Source of the DNA: Clostridia bacterium
Lineage (GTDB): Bacteria; Bacillota; Clostridia; Oscillospirales; Acutalibacteraceae
Length of the DNA: 64,000 nt
Direction: 5' to 3'
Assembly (NCBI GenBank): GCA_017471765.1
Contig: JAFURT010000023.1
Span: 1 to 64,000 of the forward strand
The position numbers and the translations under genes are program-made. This document shows positions 1 through 10,712 of this stretch, one piece after another. Below the pieces are notes generated by a model. The model saw nothing but the letters and a program-made list of their open reading frames with translations, made no database searches and had not been told where the DNA came from. Each line of letters starts with the position of its first letter. The first letter of the stretch is position 1.

Positions 1-170
1 CGTGCCTCCCCTGTGTTCGACATTCGCTGTGGCGAAGTCGGGGAGGGGGACCGCCGAACGGCGGTGGAGGGGTTGTGTTCTTATCGAATCCCCTCAGTCA
101 CGGCTAACGCCGTGCCAGCTCCCCTTGCGTCCTCAAGGGGAGCCCTCCATGGTTTCAGCAGGCCTTTCGT
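1..170. repeat. Composite intergenic repeat
   Basis: No gene is supported here. The stretch holds short G/C-rich inverted motifs: a GCCGAACGGC hairpin near 50-63, CGGCTAACGCCG near 109-120 and CCCCTTGCGTCCTCAAGGGG near 121-140. Related layouts recur near 41525-41645 and 53060-53085. This is the style of dispersed intergenic repeats common in gut Clostridia genomes. The short reading frame through it (2-220) has no ribosome binding site and no recognisable product. Confidence 0.5.
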
Positions 171-241
171 ATGCAAGTGACGGCAAATTAAAGCGCCCTT
201 GTGCGCCGCCAGTAGCATAGGGCTTTGCCCGCATATGGAAA

Positions 242-270
242 ACCCCCGGCTTTGCCGGGGGCTTTTTATT
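242..270 (+). terminator. Rho-independent terminator
   Basis: CCCCCGGC, a short loop and GCCGGGGG are followed by TTTTTATT. It probably ends a transcript that enters the window from the left. Confidence 0.8.
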
Positions 271-393
271 GCAAAAAAGCACATGCAAGGAGACTTCTTA
301 GGCGCAGAAAACGTCTGTTTTTGTTTAAATTAACTAAAACGGCGCATAATACCGGTGCAAACTGGAAATTTTTTGTTCATTTTCAATTAACTA

Positions 394-422
394 TTGCATT
401 TTTTAGGTGTGTAGTGTATACT
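394..422 (+). promoter_or_regulatory. Sigma-A promoter of glgP
   Basis: TTGCAT (394-399) and TATACT (417-422) are 17 bp apart, 34 bp upstream of the glgP start codon. Confidence 0.75.
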
Positions 423-455
423 GAGAATGAAACCATCCGTAAGGAGGCAATATCC

Positions 456-2927
456 ATGAGCAAAACCACCCCTACTGAAAAGAAACAGACAGCGGCCAAG
501 CCTGCCGCTACCAAAACGGCCAAGACAAGCGAGCGCACCAAGCTGAAAAAACAGCTGGAAGAGAAGCTGCTGCACAGCTTTTCCGTCTTGCCGGCGGACG
601 CCACCAATGAGCATCTGTATAATGCTCTGGTGCTGGTGATGCGTGACCGTCTGCGCCGCCGTCGTGTGGAATACATCCACGATACCCATGTGCAAAACGC
701 CAAGCAGGTCTATTACATGAGCATGGAGTTCCTCATGGGCCGCTCTTTGAAGAACACCCTCTACAACCTTAACCTGACCGAGGATGCCCGGGCAGTGATG
801 AAGGAGTACGGCGTTAAGCTGGATACCCTGTTTGAGCTGGAGCCGGATGCCGGCCTGGGCAACGGCGGCCTCGGCCGTCTGGCGGCCTGCTTCCTGGATG
901 GCCTGGCCACCGAGGCGATTCCTGCTATCGGCTATTCCCTGCTGTATGAATACGGCATTTTTCGGCAGAAGCTGGTGGACGGCTGGCAGACCGAACTGCC
1001 GGACTTCTGGCTGCCCGGCGGCGAGAGCTGGTTGCTTCCCCGTCCGGAGCTGACCAAAGAGGTGTGCTTTGACGGCCATATCAATGAGTGGTGGGATGAC
1101 CATGGCTTCCACCACATTCACCACGAAAACCCCACCACCGTTATCGCCCAGGCCTATGACCTGATGGTGGCCGGTAAGGACGGCCGGGGTGTATCCACCC
1201 TGCGGCTGTGGCGTTCCACCGCCCCCGGCATGGATATGTCCCTTTTCAATCAGGGCGACTATATGCGTGCCATGGAGCAGAAGGCCATGGCTGAGGTTAT
1301 CACCCAGGTGCTGTACCCGGCGGATAACCACCGGGAGGGCAAGAGCCTGCGGCTAAGCCAGCAGTATTTTCTGGTGTCCGCCTCGGTGCAGGATATCGTC
1401 CAGCGCCATCTGGAAAAATACGGCACTATGGACAATCTGCCGGAACTGGCGGCGGTGCATATCAACGACACCCATCCCACCCTGGCCATCCCTGAGCTGA
1501 TGCGTATCCTGCTGGATGAGTGCGGCTACAGCTGGGAGGCGGCCTACGATATCGTCCACCGCACCTTTGCCTATACCAATCACACCGTCATGGCCGAGGC
1601 GCTGGAGTGCTGGCCGGAGGATCTGTTCCGTCAGCGCCTGCCCCGTATCTATCAGATCGTGCAGGAGCTGAACCGCCGTCACAGCGAGGCGATGATGGCC
1701 GCCACCGGCGGCGACAGCGAAAAAGTGAGCCGCATGGCCATCATCAGCTATGGGCTTATCAAGATGGCTAACCTGTGTGTGGCTGTCTGTCATTCTGTTA
1801 ACGGTGTGTCCCAGTTGCACAGCGAGATCGTCAAGCACTCGGTGTTCCCGGAGGCCTACCAGGTGCATCCGGAGAAGTTCACCAACGTCACCAACGGTAT
1901 CGCTCACCGCCGCTGGCTGTGCCAGGCTAACCCGGCCCTGACGGAGTTTATCACCGATAAGATCGGTGACGGCTTCATCCTGGATGCGGCGGAGCTGGCA
2001 AAACTGGCGCCTTATGCTGACGATGCCGCCGCCCGGGACGTGTTTATGGCCATCAAGCAGCAGAACAAGCAGCGCCTGGCTGATTATGTCAAGAAGCAGA
2101 CCGGGGATGTTCTGGATGTGAACAGCCTCTTTGACGTGCAGGTGAAGCGTCTGCATGAGTACAAGCGCCAGCACCTTAACGCCCTGCATATCCTCAGCAC
2201 CTATCTCAAGCTGAAGGATAATCCCAACATGGACTTTACCCCCCGCACCTATATCTTTGGCGCCAAGTCGGCACCCGGTTATTTCCTGGCCAAGGAGATC
2301 ATCCAGTTTATCTGCAACCTGGGCAAGCTCATCGACAGCGACCCGGCGGTGCGTGACAAGCTGAAGATTGTGTACATCGAGGATTATCGTGTTACATTGG
2401 CGGAACTGCTGATGCCGGCCGCTGATATCAGCGAGCAGATCTCGCTGGCCGGCACCGAGGCTTCCGGCACCGGCAACATGAAGCTGATGATGAACGGTGC
2501 GCTGACCCTGGGCACGCTGGATGGAGCGAACGTGGAGATCTGCCAGGCGGTGGGCGAGGACAATATGTTCCTGTTCGGTATGCGTACTGAGGAGGTAGAG
2601 GCCCGCAAGGCGATGGGCTATGACCCCCGTGCCATCTACAACCAGAACCAGGATATCCACCGGGCCATCGACGAGATGTACCGGGGCTTCATGGGGCGGC
2701 AGTACAGCGAGATTGCCGGCTCCCTGACCGGTAAGGATCCCTACATGGTGCTGGCAGACTTTGCGGACTATTGCCGTGCCCAGACCGAGTCCGGGCTGCT
2801 GTACCGCAACCGGGAGGAGTGGGCCCGCAAGGCCATCCTCAACACCGCCGGCAGTGGTGTATTTGCCTCCGACCGGTCCATCCGGGATTATAACGACCGC
2901 ATCTGGCACGCAAAGAAAGTGAAATAA
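456..2927 (+). CDS. glgP: Glycogen/starch phosphorylase
   Basis: An 823-residue GT35 phosphorylase, normal family length. It releases glucose 1-phosphate from the non-reducing ends of glycogen or maltodextrin, using pyridoxal phosphate. The C-terminal cofactor motif GTGNMKLMMNGALTLGT is present, with the predicted Schiff-base lysine at about residue 676, close to Lys680 of the muscle enzyme. The glycine-rich GNGGLGRLAACF segment of the N-terminal half is also intact. The ATG at 456 was chosen because AAGGAGG lies 8 bp upstream; the frame stays open to 225 but the promoter at 394-422 excludes an earlier start. The first 25 residues are Lys/Thr/Ala-rich and probably disordered. It stands alone between its own promoter and terminator, away from other glycogen genes. 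Confidence 0.97.
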   Translation: MSKTTPTEKKQTAAKPAATKTAKTSERTKLKKQLEEKLLHSFSVLPADATNEHLYNALVLVMRDRLRRRRVEYIHDTHVQNAKQVYYMSMEFLMGRSLKNTLYNLNLTEDARAVMKEYGVKLDTLFELEPDAGLGNGGLGRLAACFLDGLATEAIPAIGYSLLYEYGIFRQKLVDGWQTELPDFWLPGGESWLLPRPELTKEVCFDGHINEWWDDHGFHHIHHENPTTVIAQAYDLMVAGKDGRGVSTLRLWRSTAPGMDMSLFNQGDYMRAMEQKAMAEVITQVLYPADNHREGKSLRLSQQYFLVSASVQDIVQRHLEKYGTMDNLPELAAVHINDTHPTLAIPELMRILLDECGYSWEAAYDIVHRTFAYTNHTVMAEALECWPEDLFRQRLPRIYQIVQELNRRHSEAMMAATGGDSEKVSRMAIISYGLIKMANLCVAVCHSVNGVSQLHSEIVKHSVFPEAYQVHPEKFTNVTNGIAHRRWLCQANPALTEFITDKIGDGFILDAAELAKLAPYADDAAARDVFMAIKQQNKQRLADYVKKQTGDVLDVNSLFDVQVKRLHEYKRQHLNALHILSTYLKLKDNPNMDFTPRTYIFGAKSAPGYFLAKEIIQFICNLGKLIDSDPAVRDKLKIVYIEDYRVTLAELLMPAADISEQISLAGTEASGTGNMKLMMNGALTLGTLDGANVEICQAVGEDNMFLFGMRTEEVEARKAMGYDPRAIYNQNQDIHRAIDEMYRGFMGRQYSEIAGSLTGKDPYMVLADFADYCRAQTESGLLYRNREEWARKAILNTAGSGVFASDRSIRDYNDRIWHAKKVK

Positions 2928-2938
2928 ACCATCCAAAG

Positions 2939-2968
2939 CCAGGCGCCTGTTGGGCGTCTGGTTTTTTG
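2939..2968 (+). terminator. Terminator of glgP
   Basis: CCAGGCGCC, loop TGTT and GGGCGTCTGG are followed by TTTTTTG. Confidence 0.85.
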
Positions 2969-2993
2969 TCATGAATTGTTTACATTTCCACCC

Positions 2994-3022
2994 TTGCGAA
3001 ATCCGGCAGGGCGTGCTATACT
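2994..3022 (+). promoter_or_regulatory. Promoter of the 3059 gene
   Basis: TTGCGA (2994-2999), a 17-bp spacer and TATACT (3017-3022), 36 bp before the start codon. Confidence 0.7.
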
Positions 3023-3058
3023 GGCCATATACCGAACTGTGTGCAGAAAGGACAAGAC

Positions 3059-3775
3059 ATGGCAAGAGAATTTTTATTGCGGGGCGTTGACCCGGAGGAG
3101 CTGAAACCGATTCCCAAGGCAGAGCCTCCCAAGACCCCCCAGGGAAAGTGGGAGAATTTTTGGTATCACTACAAGTGGCACTTTTGGGGCGGCTTGTTTG
3201 CAGTGGTGGTGCTGGTGGTGCTGGTGGTGCAGATGTGTAGCCGCAACCCGGCAGACTACGAGGTTATGCTGGTGACAGAGAAATCCCTGCTGGACAGCCA
3301 GCTGGCTGTGCTGGAGCAGGAGCTGGCCGCCTATGGCGAGGATTTGGATGGAGACGGTACGGTGGAGGTGAACATCCAGAACTGCTATCTGAGCAACCCC
3401 GGCAGTCAGCAGTACTACACCAACCAGCAGGTGCTACAGTCCCGGCTTTTTGCGGGGGATGTGATGCTGTTTATCTGGGAGCCGAAGTATTACAAGGAGT
3501 TCATGGAGAATATCTCCTCCGATACGGCAGAGGATGTGGTATTCCTGGACAAACTGCCCATCACCGGAGAAGCACTGGCCGAGGACGGCACGGTGTATGT
3601 GTGGAATACCACCTCTTTGCAGAAGGAAAACCCGGCTATGATGGACGCACCGAAGGAGCTGTACTGCGGTGTGCGAGCCGGCAGTGGCACTGCCTCCAAG
3701 AAAACGGAGTTGCGTGAGGCTTGTCTCAAGTTGCTGACCGCCTTTGCTACCGGTGAAAAGACCCAAGGGGAATAA
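3059..3775 (+). CDS. Single-pass membrane protein, unknown function
   Basis: A 238-residue protein I do not recognise. A cytoplasmic Pro/Lys/Trp-rich N-terminus of about 40 residues leads into one hydrophobic segment (about residues 43-60, FWGGLFAVVVLVVLVVQM). A large acidic domain follows, predicted to lie outside the cell, with a DLDGDGTVEVN stretch that resembles a calcium-binding or dockerin-type loop. ATG 3059 is preferred over the in-frame GTG at 3041 because AGAAAGGA precedes it. It is monocistronic, with its own promoter and a strong terminator. Confidence 0.75.
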   Translation: MAREFLLRGVDPEELKPIPKAEPPKTPQGKWENFWYHYKWHFWGGLFAVVVLVVLVVQMCSRNPADYEVMLVTEKSLLDSQLAVLEQELAAYGEDLDGDGTVEVNIQNCYLSNPGSQQYYTNQQVLQSRLFAGDVMLFIWEPKYYKEFMENISSDTAEDVVFLDKLPITGEALAEDGTVYVWNTTSLQKENPAMMDAPKELYCGVRAGSGTASKKTELREACLKLLTAFATGEKTQGE

Positions 3776-3785
3776 CTGTATAAGC

Positions 3786-3816
3786 GGAAGCCTCGGCTGT
3801 GTGCCGAGGCTTCTTT
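3786..3816 (+). terminator. Terminator
   Basis: GAAGCCTCGGC, a 5-nt loop and GCCGAGGCTTC are followed by TTTTG. It ends the 3059 gene. Confidence 0.85.
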
Positions 3817-3850
3817 TGCGTGTGGAGGATCGGCTATGCCGGAGCAGGGC

Positions 3851-3970
3851 GGGCGATTCATGAATTGCCCCTACGGGGTTGTTTTTGTGACCGTGGGAGA
3901 TTGCGGGCGGATGTGGGCATCCGCCCCTACGGATACATCCAATGTGGGAGACGGAAACCCCGTTCCCTAC
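3851..3970. repeat. Cluster of three REP palindromes
   Basis: Three palindromes each end in CTAC, so read on the minus strand they begin with GTAG. They lie at 3851-3874 (GGGCGATTCA/TGAATTGCCC), 3905-3930 (GGGCGGATG/CATCCGCCC) and 3946-3970 (weaker). The second is the same subtype as one inside the RAYT gene at 42521-42546. Confidence 0.75.
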
Positions 3971-4009
3971 GTGCTGTGGGGGGAGGAGGGATTGTTCCTT
4001 CCCGGTGTA

Positions 4010-4282
4010 TTACCCCATGACCATCTGTACCAGCCAGTACAGACCGGCACCGCTGCCGGCACAGGCAAGACCGTACCCGATTCTTTGTAGCCACTGCCGC
4101 CGCCGTTGCTGTTTCAGCCCGGCATAGGTGTCTGCCTGTTGTACTACCTTCTCTGCCAGGCGGTGCAGGCTGTCGGCCGGCGGTACCTCTCCGCCGGAAC
4201 GCACCACCAAAAAGGCACGCTCAAAATAGGGGCTTCCGGTGTGGGTGACCTCGATCATCTGTCGGTTGACGCCTTTTATCAT
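4010..4282 (-). CDS. Small C-terminally anchored membrane protein, unknown
   Basis: A 90-residue protein starting MIKGVNRQMIEVTHTGSPYF. It has a soluble N-terminal region, a basic stretch KQQRRRQWLQR at about residues 58-68 and a C-terminal hydrophobic segment (about 70-88, GYGLACAGSGAGLYWLVQMV), suggesting a tail-anchored protein. The start is supported by AAGGAG upstream. From memory, proteins with this N-terminus recur in Clostridia without a known role; this was not checked by a search. Confidence 0.75.
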   Translation of the reverse strand: MIKGVNRQMIEVTHTGSPYFERAFLVVRSGGEVPPADSLHRLAEKVVQQADTYAGLKQQRRRQWLQRIGYGLACAGSGAGLYWLVQMVMG

Positions 4283-4605
4283 GGTCTTTTCTCCTTGTCT
4301 TTTATCTGCGTTTTCAGTATGGGCGCAAGGAGAGAAAAATATACAATATTACAGGGAGTAATCATTCCTGGGACGGTTTTCCCCACGAAACTTCCCCAAA
4401 AGTGGTGGAAAACTCGGTGGAAAATGTGAAAAACCTAGTATTTATAAGGGCTTTTTCATTTTGCGTGTTGTGAAAACACCCGAAAAAAGTCGAATGGATT
4501 AGGGCAAATTGCAATACGGGAAGTTATATCCCCCTTACACCGGGGGCATCGGGGTGGAAAATGCAAAAAAAATTACACTTTCTACCGGGAACTTTGCAAT
4601 AAAGG
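4283..4605. other. Intergenic region between divergent genes
   Basis: A/T-rich sequence between the divergent 4282 gene and the proS promoter. I see no T-box, riboswitch or gene. Confidence 0.6.
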
Positions 4606-4634
4606 TTGAAAATCCCCACAGAATAGAGTATAAT
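4606..4634 (+). promoter_or_regulatory. Sigma-A promoter of proS
   Basis: TTGAAA (4606-4611), 17-bp spacer, TATAAT (4629-4634). Confidence 0.85.
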
Positions 4635-4684
4635 ACTATACTGTCTAATTGTGTGTAAAATTTCCCTGAAAGAAGGTTAAAGTC

Positions 4685-6124
4685 ATGGCAGACAACAAAA
4701 AAATGGTGGAGGCCATTACCTCCATGGATGAGGACTTTGCTAAATGGTACACCGACATCGTGAAAAAGGCAGAACTCATCGAATACACCAGCGTGAAGGG
4801 CTGTATGGTCATCCGTCCCTACGGCTACGCTATCTGGGAGAACATTCAGCGTATTCTGGACGGCATGTTTAAGGAGACGGGGCACGAAAATGTAAATATG
4901 CCCATGTTTATCCCCGAGAGCCTGCTGCAGAAGGAGAAGGATCATGTGGAGGGCTTTGCCCCCGAGGTGGCCTGGGTCACCTACGGCGGCAGTGAGAAGC
5001 TGGAGGAGCGTCTGTGCGTGCGCCCCACCTCCGAGACCCTGTTCTGCGAGCATTTTGCCAACATCGTCCACTCCTACCGTGACCTGCCCAAGCTGTACAA
5101 CCAGTGGGTCAGCGTGGTGCGGTGGGAGAAGACCACCCGCCCCTTCCTGCGCTCCCGTGAGTTCCTGTGGCAGGAGGGTCACACCATCCACGCCACTGCC
5201 GAGGAGGCGATTGCCGAGACCGAGCAGATGCTGAATGTGTACACCACCTTCTGCCAGGACTATCTGGCGATGCCGGTGGTGCAGGGCCGCAAGACCGACA
5301 GCGATAAGTTCGCCGGTGCGGAGGCGACCTACTGCATCGAGGCGCTGATGCACGACGGTAAGGCACTGCAGGCCGGTACCTCCCACTATTTCGGTGACGG
5401 CTTTGCTAAGGCGTTTGACATCACCTTTACTGACAAGAACAATAAACAGCAGTATGTCCACGAGACCTCCTGGGGCGTGACCACCCGTCTCATCGGTGCC
5501 ATCATCATGACCCACGGTGACGACAGCGGTCTGGTGTTGCCTCCTGCGGTAGCGCCCATCCAGTTGGTGATCCTGCCCATCGCCGCCCACAAGCCCGGCG
5601 TGCTGGAAAAGGCGGCCGAGCTGAAGGAGAAGCTGAAGGGCATTGCTCGGGTGAAGCTGGACGACAGCGACAACAGCCCCGGCTGGAAGTTCGCCGAGTA
5701 TGAGATGAAGGGTGTGCCCCTGCGTCTGGAGATCGGTCCTCGTGACATCGAGCAGAACCAGTGCGTCATCGTCCGCCGGGACAATGGCGAGAAGCTGGTG
5801 GTCAGCCTGGATGAGCTGGAGGAGAAGGTGCCCCAGCTGCTGAAGGCGGTGCATGACGGCCTGTTCCAGAAGGCGCTGGCCAACCGGGAGAAGCGCACCT
5901 ACGCCTGCCGGACCATGGAGGAGATCACTGCCGCCCTGGAGCAGAACGGCGATGGCTTTATCAAAGCTATGTGGTGTGGCGACGAGGCTTGCGAGGACAA
6001 GGTGAAGGAAGTCACCGGTGTGGGCTCCCGTTGCCTGCCCCTGGAGCAGGAGATTATCGGGGATACCTGTGTCTGCTGTGGCAAGCCGGCCGACAAGCTG
6101 GTGTACTGGGGCAAGGCGTACTAA
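4685..6124 (+). CDS. proS: Prolyl-tRNA synthetase, short (archaeal/eukaryal-type) form
   Basis: A 479-residue class II synthetase that charges tRNA-Pro. It starts [21 protein letters not shown] and has the class II core: motif 2 around [20 protein letters not shown] with RPTSE ahead of it, and motif 3 around [15 protein letters not shown]. The C-terminal domain has Cys pairs (CGDEAC, CVCCGK) and ends in tyrosine (YWGKAY), as in the archaeal/eukaryal type; the long bacterial form has an inserted editing domain that is absent here. The start is set by AGAAGG upstream. Unlike many Clostridia synthetase genes, it shows no T-box in its 50-nt leader. Confidence 0.97.
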   Translation: MADNKKMVEAITSMDEDFAKWYTDIVKKAELIEYTSVKGCMVIRPYGYAIWENIQRILDGMFKETGHENVNMPMFIPESLLQKEKDHVEGFAPEVAWVTYGGSEKLEERLCVRPTSETLFCEHFANIVHSYRDLPKLYNQWVSVVRWEKTTRPFLRSREFLWQEGHTIHATAEEAIAETEQMLNVYTTFCQDYLAMPVVQGRKTDSDKFAGAEATYCIEALMHDGKALQAGTSHYFGDGFAKAFDITFTDKNNKQQYVHETSWGVTTRLIGAIIMTHGDDSGLVLPPAVAPIQLVILPIAAHKPGVLEKAAELKEKLKGIARVKLDDSDNSPGWKFAEYEMKGVPLRLEIGPRDIEQNQCVIVRRDNGEKLVVSLDELEEKVPQLLKAVHDGLFQKALANREKRTYACRTMEEITAALEQNGDGFIKAMWCGDEACEDKVKEVTGVGSRCLPLEQEIIGDTCVCCGKPADKLVYWGKAY

Positions 6125-6263
6125 GAAACACTCGCATTTCTTAGCACATCGACATCATTCCTTGCCGACTGAAACAGCCGGCATTTCGCCTGCAACGAAA
6201 CCGGAATGAGTTGCGCTATTGCGTACCATATCACAACATGAAATTATGGAAAGGAACATAGAT

Positions 6264-6855
<592 letters not shown>

Positions 6856-6863
<8 letters not shown>

Positions 6864-7377
6864 GGCGATTGAACGGGCCCGGGCACTGCTGGAGGAGATA
6901 ACCCCTCTGGCCGAGGACTGTGGACAGGTATGCGACGGCCGATGCTGTCAGGCTACGGCGGAGAGCGTCGGCATGTTGCTGTTCCCCGGTGAGGAGGCAC
7001 TCCCTATGGATGAGGGCTTCCGTTTACAGCCGGCGGAGGGCGGCGGTACGCTCCTGACCTGCGCCGGTCACTGCGACCGGGCTTTGCGGCCGCTGGCTTG
7101 CCGGATGTTCCCCCTGTTCCCCTATGTGGGGGAGGATGGCCGGGTGCGGGCGGTATACGACCCCCGGGGCTGGCGGCTGTGTCCGTTGGTACGGGAATGT
7201 GCCCACGTGCCTCTGCAGAGAGAGTTTGTCCGGGCGGTGCGCCGTGCCGGACGGATTCTCATGGAAGACCCGGCCTGTGCAGCCTTTTTGCGGCAAAACA
7301 GTGCGGAGATTCGGGAACTGGATCGGTTGACAGGGCTGGGGGAGGAGCGTCCTCCCATCGCCCGCCGCCGTCCATGA
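6856..7377 (+). CDS. YkgJ-like cysteine-cluster protein
   Basis: About 173 residues. The cysteine pattern ([10 protein letters not shown] near residues 17-26, then [18 protein letters not shown], then CPLVREC) matches the YkgJ/UPF0153 family of putative zinc or iron-sulfur proteins, whose biochemical role is not established. It overlaps the cyclophilin stop by 8 bp, which indicates translational coupling. ATG 6856 is assumed; ATG 6844 in the same frame is an alternative. Confidence 0.8.
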
Positions 7378-7400
7378 ATAAGCATAAAGGAGAAACAACG

Positions 7401-8333
7401 ATGAAACTGACGAAAAAATGGCTTTCCCTATTGCTGGTATGTGTCCTGCTGGTAGGCTGTCTGTCCGCCTGCGGCAACAAGACAACCTCCGGAGACGACA
7501 ATAACAGTGGCTCCGGCAACGGCAACAGCGCCGCGGTCAATAAGCCCACCGATGTCTACGCTGATGCGGCCTATGACCAGCAGATGGCGATGCCCTCCGC
7601 GGGGGATACGGTAGCCATCATGCACACCTCCATGGGGGATATTTCTATCCGGTTGTTCCCGGAGGCGGCCCCCAAGGCGGTGGAGAATTTCACCACCCAT
7701 GCCAAGAATGGCTACTACAACGGCCTGACCTTCCACCGTGTCATCAAGGATTTCATGATCCAGGGCGGCGACCCCAAGGGTGACGGCACCGGCGGTGACA
7801 ACATCTGGAAGTCTGAGGGCTTCGAGGACGAGTTCGATAAGAAGCTGATGAACATCCGTGGCTCGCTGGCCATGGCCAACTCCGGTGCCAACACCAACGG
7901 TAGCCAGTTCTTCATCAACCAGGCTGGCCCTACCGGTGACACGGCAGATAAGCTGAAGGAAAACTACGATTACGATACGCTGGTGAAAAACTACACCGAG
8001 GCGTATAACTACTACGTGCAGATGTACGGTAAAGAGCAGATGGAGATGTACTACGGCTCTCTGCAGGATTTCATCAACAGCTCTGTCAGCCCGGTATCCA
8101 CCCTGGTGCCGGATGAGGTGTGGGAGCTGTATGCCAAGGTGGGTGGCAACATCCATCTGGATGGTGCCTGGCGGTATACCGGTGGCCACACTGTGTTTGG
8201 TCATGTGTACGCCGGCATGGATGTGGTGGATGCCATTGCGGCGGTTGAGGTAGATAAGGACTCCAGCAAGCCGGTGAAGGCAGTGACCATCACCTCCATT
8301 GAGATTATCGAATACGCCGGCGACGAGAAGTAA
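7401..8333 (+). CDS. Cyclophilin-type PPIase lipoprotein
   Basis: A 310-residue secreted cyclophilin. A type II signal peptide (Lys-rich start, hydrophobic core, lipobox LSAC with Cys24) and a Gly/Ser/Asn linker precede the isomerase domain from about residue 65. Motifs [33 protein letters not shown] and [13 protein letters not shown] match the cytoplasmic paralogue upstream. An insertion of about 75 residues rich in Tyr, Asp and Lys separates the FFINQ motif from the final strand. AAAGGAG precedes ATG 7401. The mature protein should sit on the outer face of the membrane and assist folding of exported proteins. Confidence 0.92.
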   Translation: MKLTKKWLSLLLVCVLLVGCLSACGNKTTSGDDNNSGSGNGNSAAVNKPTDVYADAAYDQQMAMPSAGDTVAIMHTSMGDISIRLFPEAAPKAVENFTTHAKNGYYNGLTFHRVIKDFMIQGGDPKGDGTGGDNIWKSEGFEDEFDKKLMNIRGSLAMANSGANTNGSQFFINQAGPTGDTADKLKENYDYDTLVKNYTEAYNYYVQMYGKEQMEMYYGSLQDFINSSVSPVSTLVPDEVWELYAKVGGNIHLDGAWRYTGGHTVFGHVYAGMDVVDAIAAVEVDKDSSKPVKAVTITSIEIIEYAGDEK

Positions 8334-8355
8334 TAAGCAAAAGGAGGAACACCCC

Positions 8356-9117
8356 ATGACGGTGGAGATACAAGGCCGGCCGGTATCCTATATGGATACC
8401 GACCCGGAAAATACAGGAAACCGCCCGGTGGTGTTGTTCCTTCATGGTTGGGGCGCACCGGCAGAAACCTATCGGTTGCTCATCGACCACCTGGCCGGCT
8501 ATTGCCGGGTGGTAGCCCCTGACCTGCCCGGCTTCGGTGGCTCTGCCGAGCCGGAAACCCCATGGTGCGTGGACGACTATGCTGATTGGACGGTAGCCTT
8601 TGCCGCCGCTCTGGGGCTGACCAAAGTGATTTTGATGAACCACTCCTTTGGCGGCCGCATCAGCATCAAACTGCTGGCCCGCCGCCCGGTGCCGCTGGCG
8701 GTGGAGAAGGCGGTGTTTATGGACGCCGCCGGTATCCGGCCCAAGCGGTCGGCAAAGTATTACATCAAGGTATACAGCTACAAGGCGGCCAAACGGCTGT
8801 GTCCTCCTCTGGCGAAGAAAATGCAGGGGAAGACCGGCTCTGCCGACTACCGTAGTGCCAGCGAGGGGATGCGGAGCACCATGGTGCGCTGTATCAATGA
8901 GGACCTGACACACCTGTTGCCGGAGGTTGGGGTATCCACCCTGCTTATTTGGGGGTCAGCGGATACCGCTACCCCTCTTTCCGACGGAAAGATGATGGAG
9001 CAGAAGATTCCCGATGCCGGGCTGGTGGTTTTGGAAGGAGCAGGGCATTTTGCCTTCGCCGAGCAGTGGGGGCTGTGCAGTCGTGTGCTGGACAGCTTTC
9101 TCAAACCGCAGAAATAA
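8356..9117 (+). CDS. Alpha/beta hydrolase
   Basis: A 253-residue alpha/beta-hydrolase-fold protein. The oxyanion region FLHGWGAP, nucleophile elbow NHSFGG (Ser in place of the GxSxG serine), acid region LIWGSADTATPL and histidine GAGHFAF are all in family order. The substrate cannot be told from sequence. AAGGAGG precedes ATG 8356. It lies between the lipoprotein cyclophilin and the MurF-like gene, so an envelope role is possible but unproven. Confidence 0.88.
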   Translation: MTVEIQGRPVSYMDTDPENTGNRPVVLFLHGWGAPAETYRLLIDHLAGYCRVVAPDLPGFGGSAEPETPWCVDDYADWTVAFAAALGLTKVILMNHSFGGRISIKLLARRPVPLAVEKAVFMDAAGIRPKRSAKYYIKVYSYKAAKRLCPPLAKKMQGKTGSADYRSASEGMRSTMVRCINEDLTHLLPEVGVSTLLIWGSADTATPLSDGKMMEQKIPDAGLVVLEGAGHFAFAEQWGLCSRVLDSFLKPQK

Positions 9118-9129
9118 GGGGGATAAACC

Positions 9130-10683
9130 ATGGAATTAGCCATGAAACTGATCATGCTGGTGGCAGCGGTGCTGAATTTCGCCCTGCAGGCGTGGTATTT
9201 CACCCACATGTTGCAGCTCAACTCCTACCGCACCGAACGGTATAAGAAATGGTGTGTGGATAACGAGAAAAAGCTGGTGAATATCCCCCGGATGCTTCCC
9301 TTCCTGTGTGTTCTGCTGTTGTATCTCAACGGACGGACACCGGCGGCCTTCATGTATGCCGGTGGGGCGGTTATTCTGTTGCTTACCGCCATTCTGAACT
9401 GGCCGAAAAAGGCGAAAAAGCCGCTGGTCGTCACCGCCCGGGTGAAACGGCTGTTTGTGACCCAGGGGCTACTGCTGGCGGTGTTTGGAGTGGCCTACTG
9501 GTTTTGGGGTGTGCGGGGATTTGCCCTGCTGGGCATCATCAATATCATTGTGTGGCTGTTCACCGGTGTGGCGAATGTCATCAACACCCCCATCGAGAAG
9601 AAAATTGCTGACGGCTTTGTGGCTGATGCCCGCAAGCGGTTAGCGGAGCGTTCCGATCTGACGGTGGTGGGTGTTACCGGCAGTTACGGTAAGACCAGTG
9701 TCAAAATGTTCCTGCACGCCCTGCTGTCGGCCAAGTATAACGTGCTGGCTACTCCCGGCAGCTACAATACCACGATGGGTGTGGTGCGGACGGTGCGGGA
9801 GATGCTCCGCCCCTCCCACCAGATTTTCATTGCTGAGATGGGAGCAAAGCAGGCCGGCGATATTAAGGAGATCTGTGACCTGGTGCACCCCGCCTACGGG
9901 ATTCTTACCTCTATCGGGGAACAGCATTTGGAAACGTTCGGCAGTATTGATAACATTATTGCCACGAAGTTTGAGTTAGCGGATGCCATCCCGGCAGATG
10001 GGGCGGCGTTCCTCAATGTGGATAATGCTTATATCCGGTCGCACCCTGTCCGGGTACCGTCGGTATCCTATGGCGGGCCGGATAGCGGGGCAGACTATCG
10101 GTACAGCGACATCACCGTGGACACCCACGGCTGTCAGTTCACTCTGACTGCCCCGGATGGGGAAAGCTGTCGTTATGCCACCAAGCTGTTGGGTGCCCAC
10201 AATGTGCAGAATCTGGCCGGTTGTATGGCGCTGGCGCACACGCTGGGCATCTCGCTTAAGGAGATGGTGTACCCGGTGCGTCTGCTCAAGCCGGTAGAGC
10301 ACCGGCTACAGTTGTTGCCTAATGGCTATATCGACGATGCCTACAATTCCAACCCGGCCGGTTTCCGCAGTGCGCTGGACACCCTGGCCGGCTTTGATGC
10401 CCAGCGGGTGCTGGTGACTCCCGGCATGGTGGAGTTGGGCGAGCGTCAGGCGGCACTCAACCGGGAGCTGGGCGAATATGCCGCCACCCGGTGTGACTGG
10501 GCGGTGCTGGTGGGAATCCGGCAGGCGCCGCCGCTGAAGGAAGGCTTGCTGGCCGGCGGCTTCCCCGAGGAGCGTATCTTTGTAGCGGCAACCCTGCAGG
10601 AGGGCTTGCAGTTTGTCAACGGTCTGCCGGCGGAGGGCCAGCGTATTGTATTGCTGGAAAACGACCTGCCGGATAATTTCTGA
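9130..10683 (+). CDS. Membrane-anchored Mur ligase (MurF-like)
   Basis: A 517-residue Mur-ligase-family protein. The P-loop GVTGSYGKTSVK (about residues 180-191) opens the central ATPase domain, and YIDDAYNSNPAGFRSALD starts the C-terminal ligase domain, both typical of MurF, which adds D-Ala-D-Ala to UDP-MurNAc-tripeptide. The first 155 residues are instead four or five hydrophobic segments, replacing the usual UDP-substrate-binding domain. The next gene is ddl, which makes the D-Ala-D-Ala substrate, 29 bp away. It could be the cell's MurF or a specialised paralogue. Confidence 0.85.
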   Translation: MELAMKLIMLVAAVLNFALQAWYFTHMLQLNSYRTERYKKWCVDNEKKLVNIPRMLPFLCVLLLYLNGRTPAAFMYAGGAVILLLTAILNWPKKAKKPLVVTARVKRLFVTQGLLLAVFGVAYWFWGVRGFALLGIINIIVWLFTGVANVINTPIEKKIADGFVADARKRLAERSDLTVVGVTGSYGKTSVKMFLHALLSAKYNVLATPGSYNTTMGVVRTVREMLRPSHQIFIAEMGAKQAGDIKEICDLVHPAYGILTSIGEQHLETFGSIDNIIATKFELADAIPADGAAFLNVDNAYIRSHPVRVPSVSYGGPDSGADYRYSDITVDTHGCQFTLTAPDGESCRYATKLLGAHNVQNLAGCMALAHTLGISLKEMVYPVRLLKPVEHRLQLLPNGYIDDAYNSNPAGFRSALDTLAGFDAQRVLVTPGMVELGERQAALNRELGEYAATRCDWAVLVGIRQAPPLKEGLLAGGFPEERIFVAATLQEGLQFVNGLPAEGQRIVLLENDLPDNF

Positions 10684-10712
10684 GCATATCTTTTATGAAA
10701 GGGTGACAGGCG

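Noticed and set aside
2..220. 72-codon frame at the left edge
   Set aside because: It runs through repetitive hairpin sequence and ends just upstream of a terminator, with no start signal or domain.
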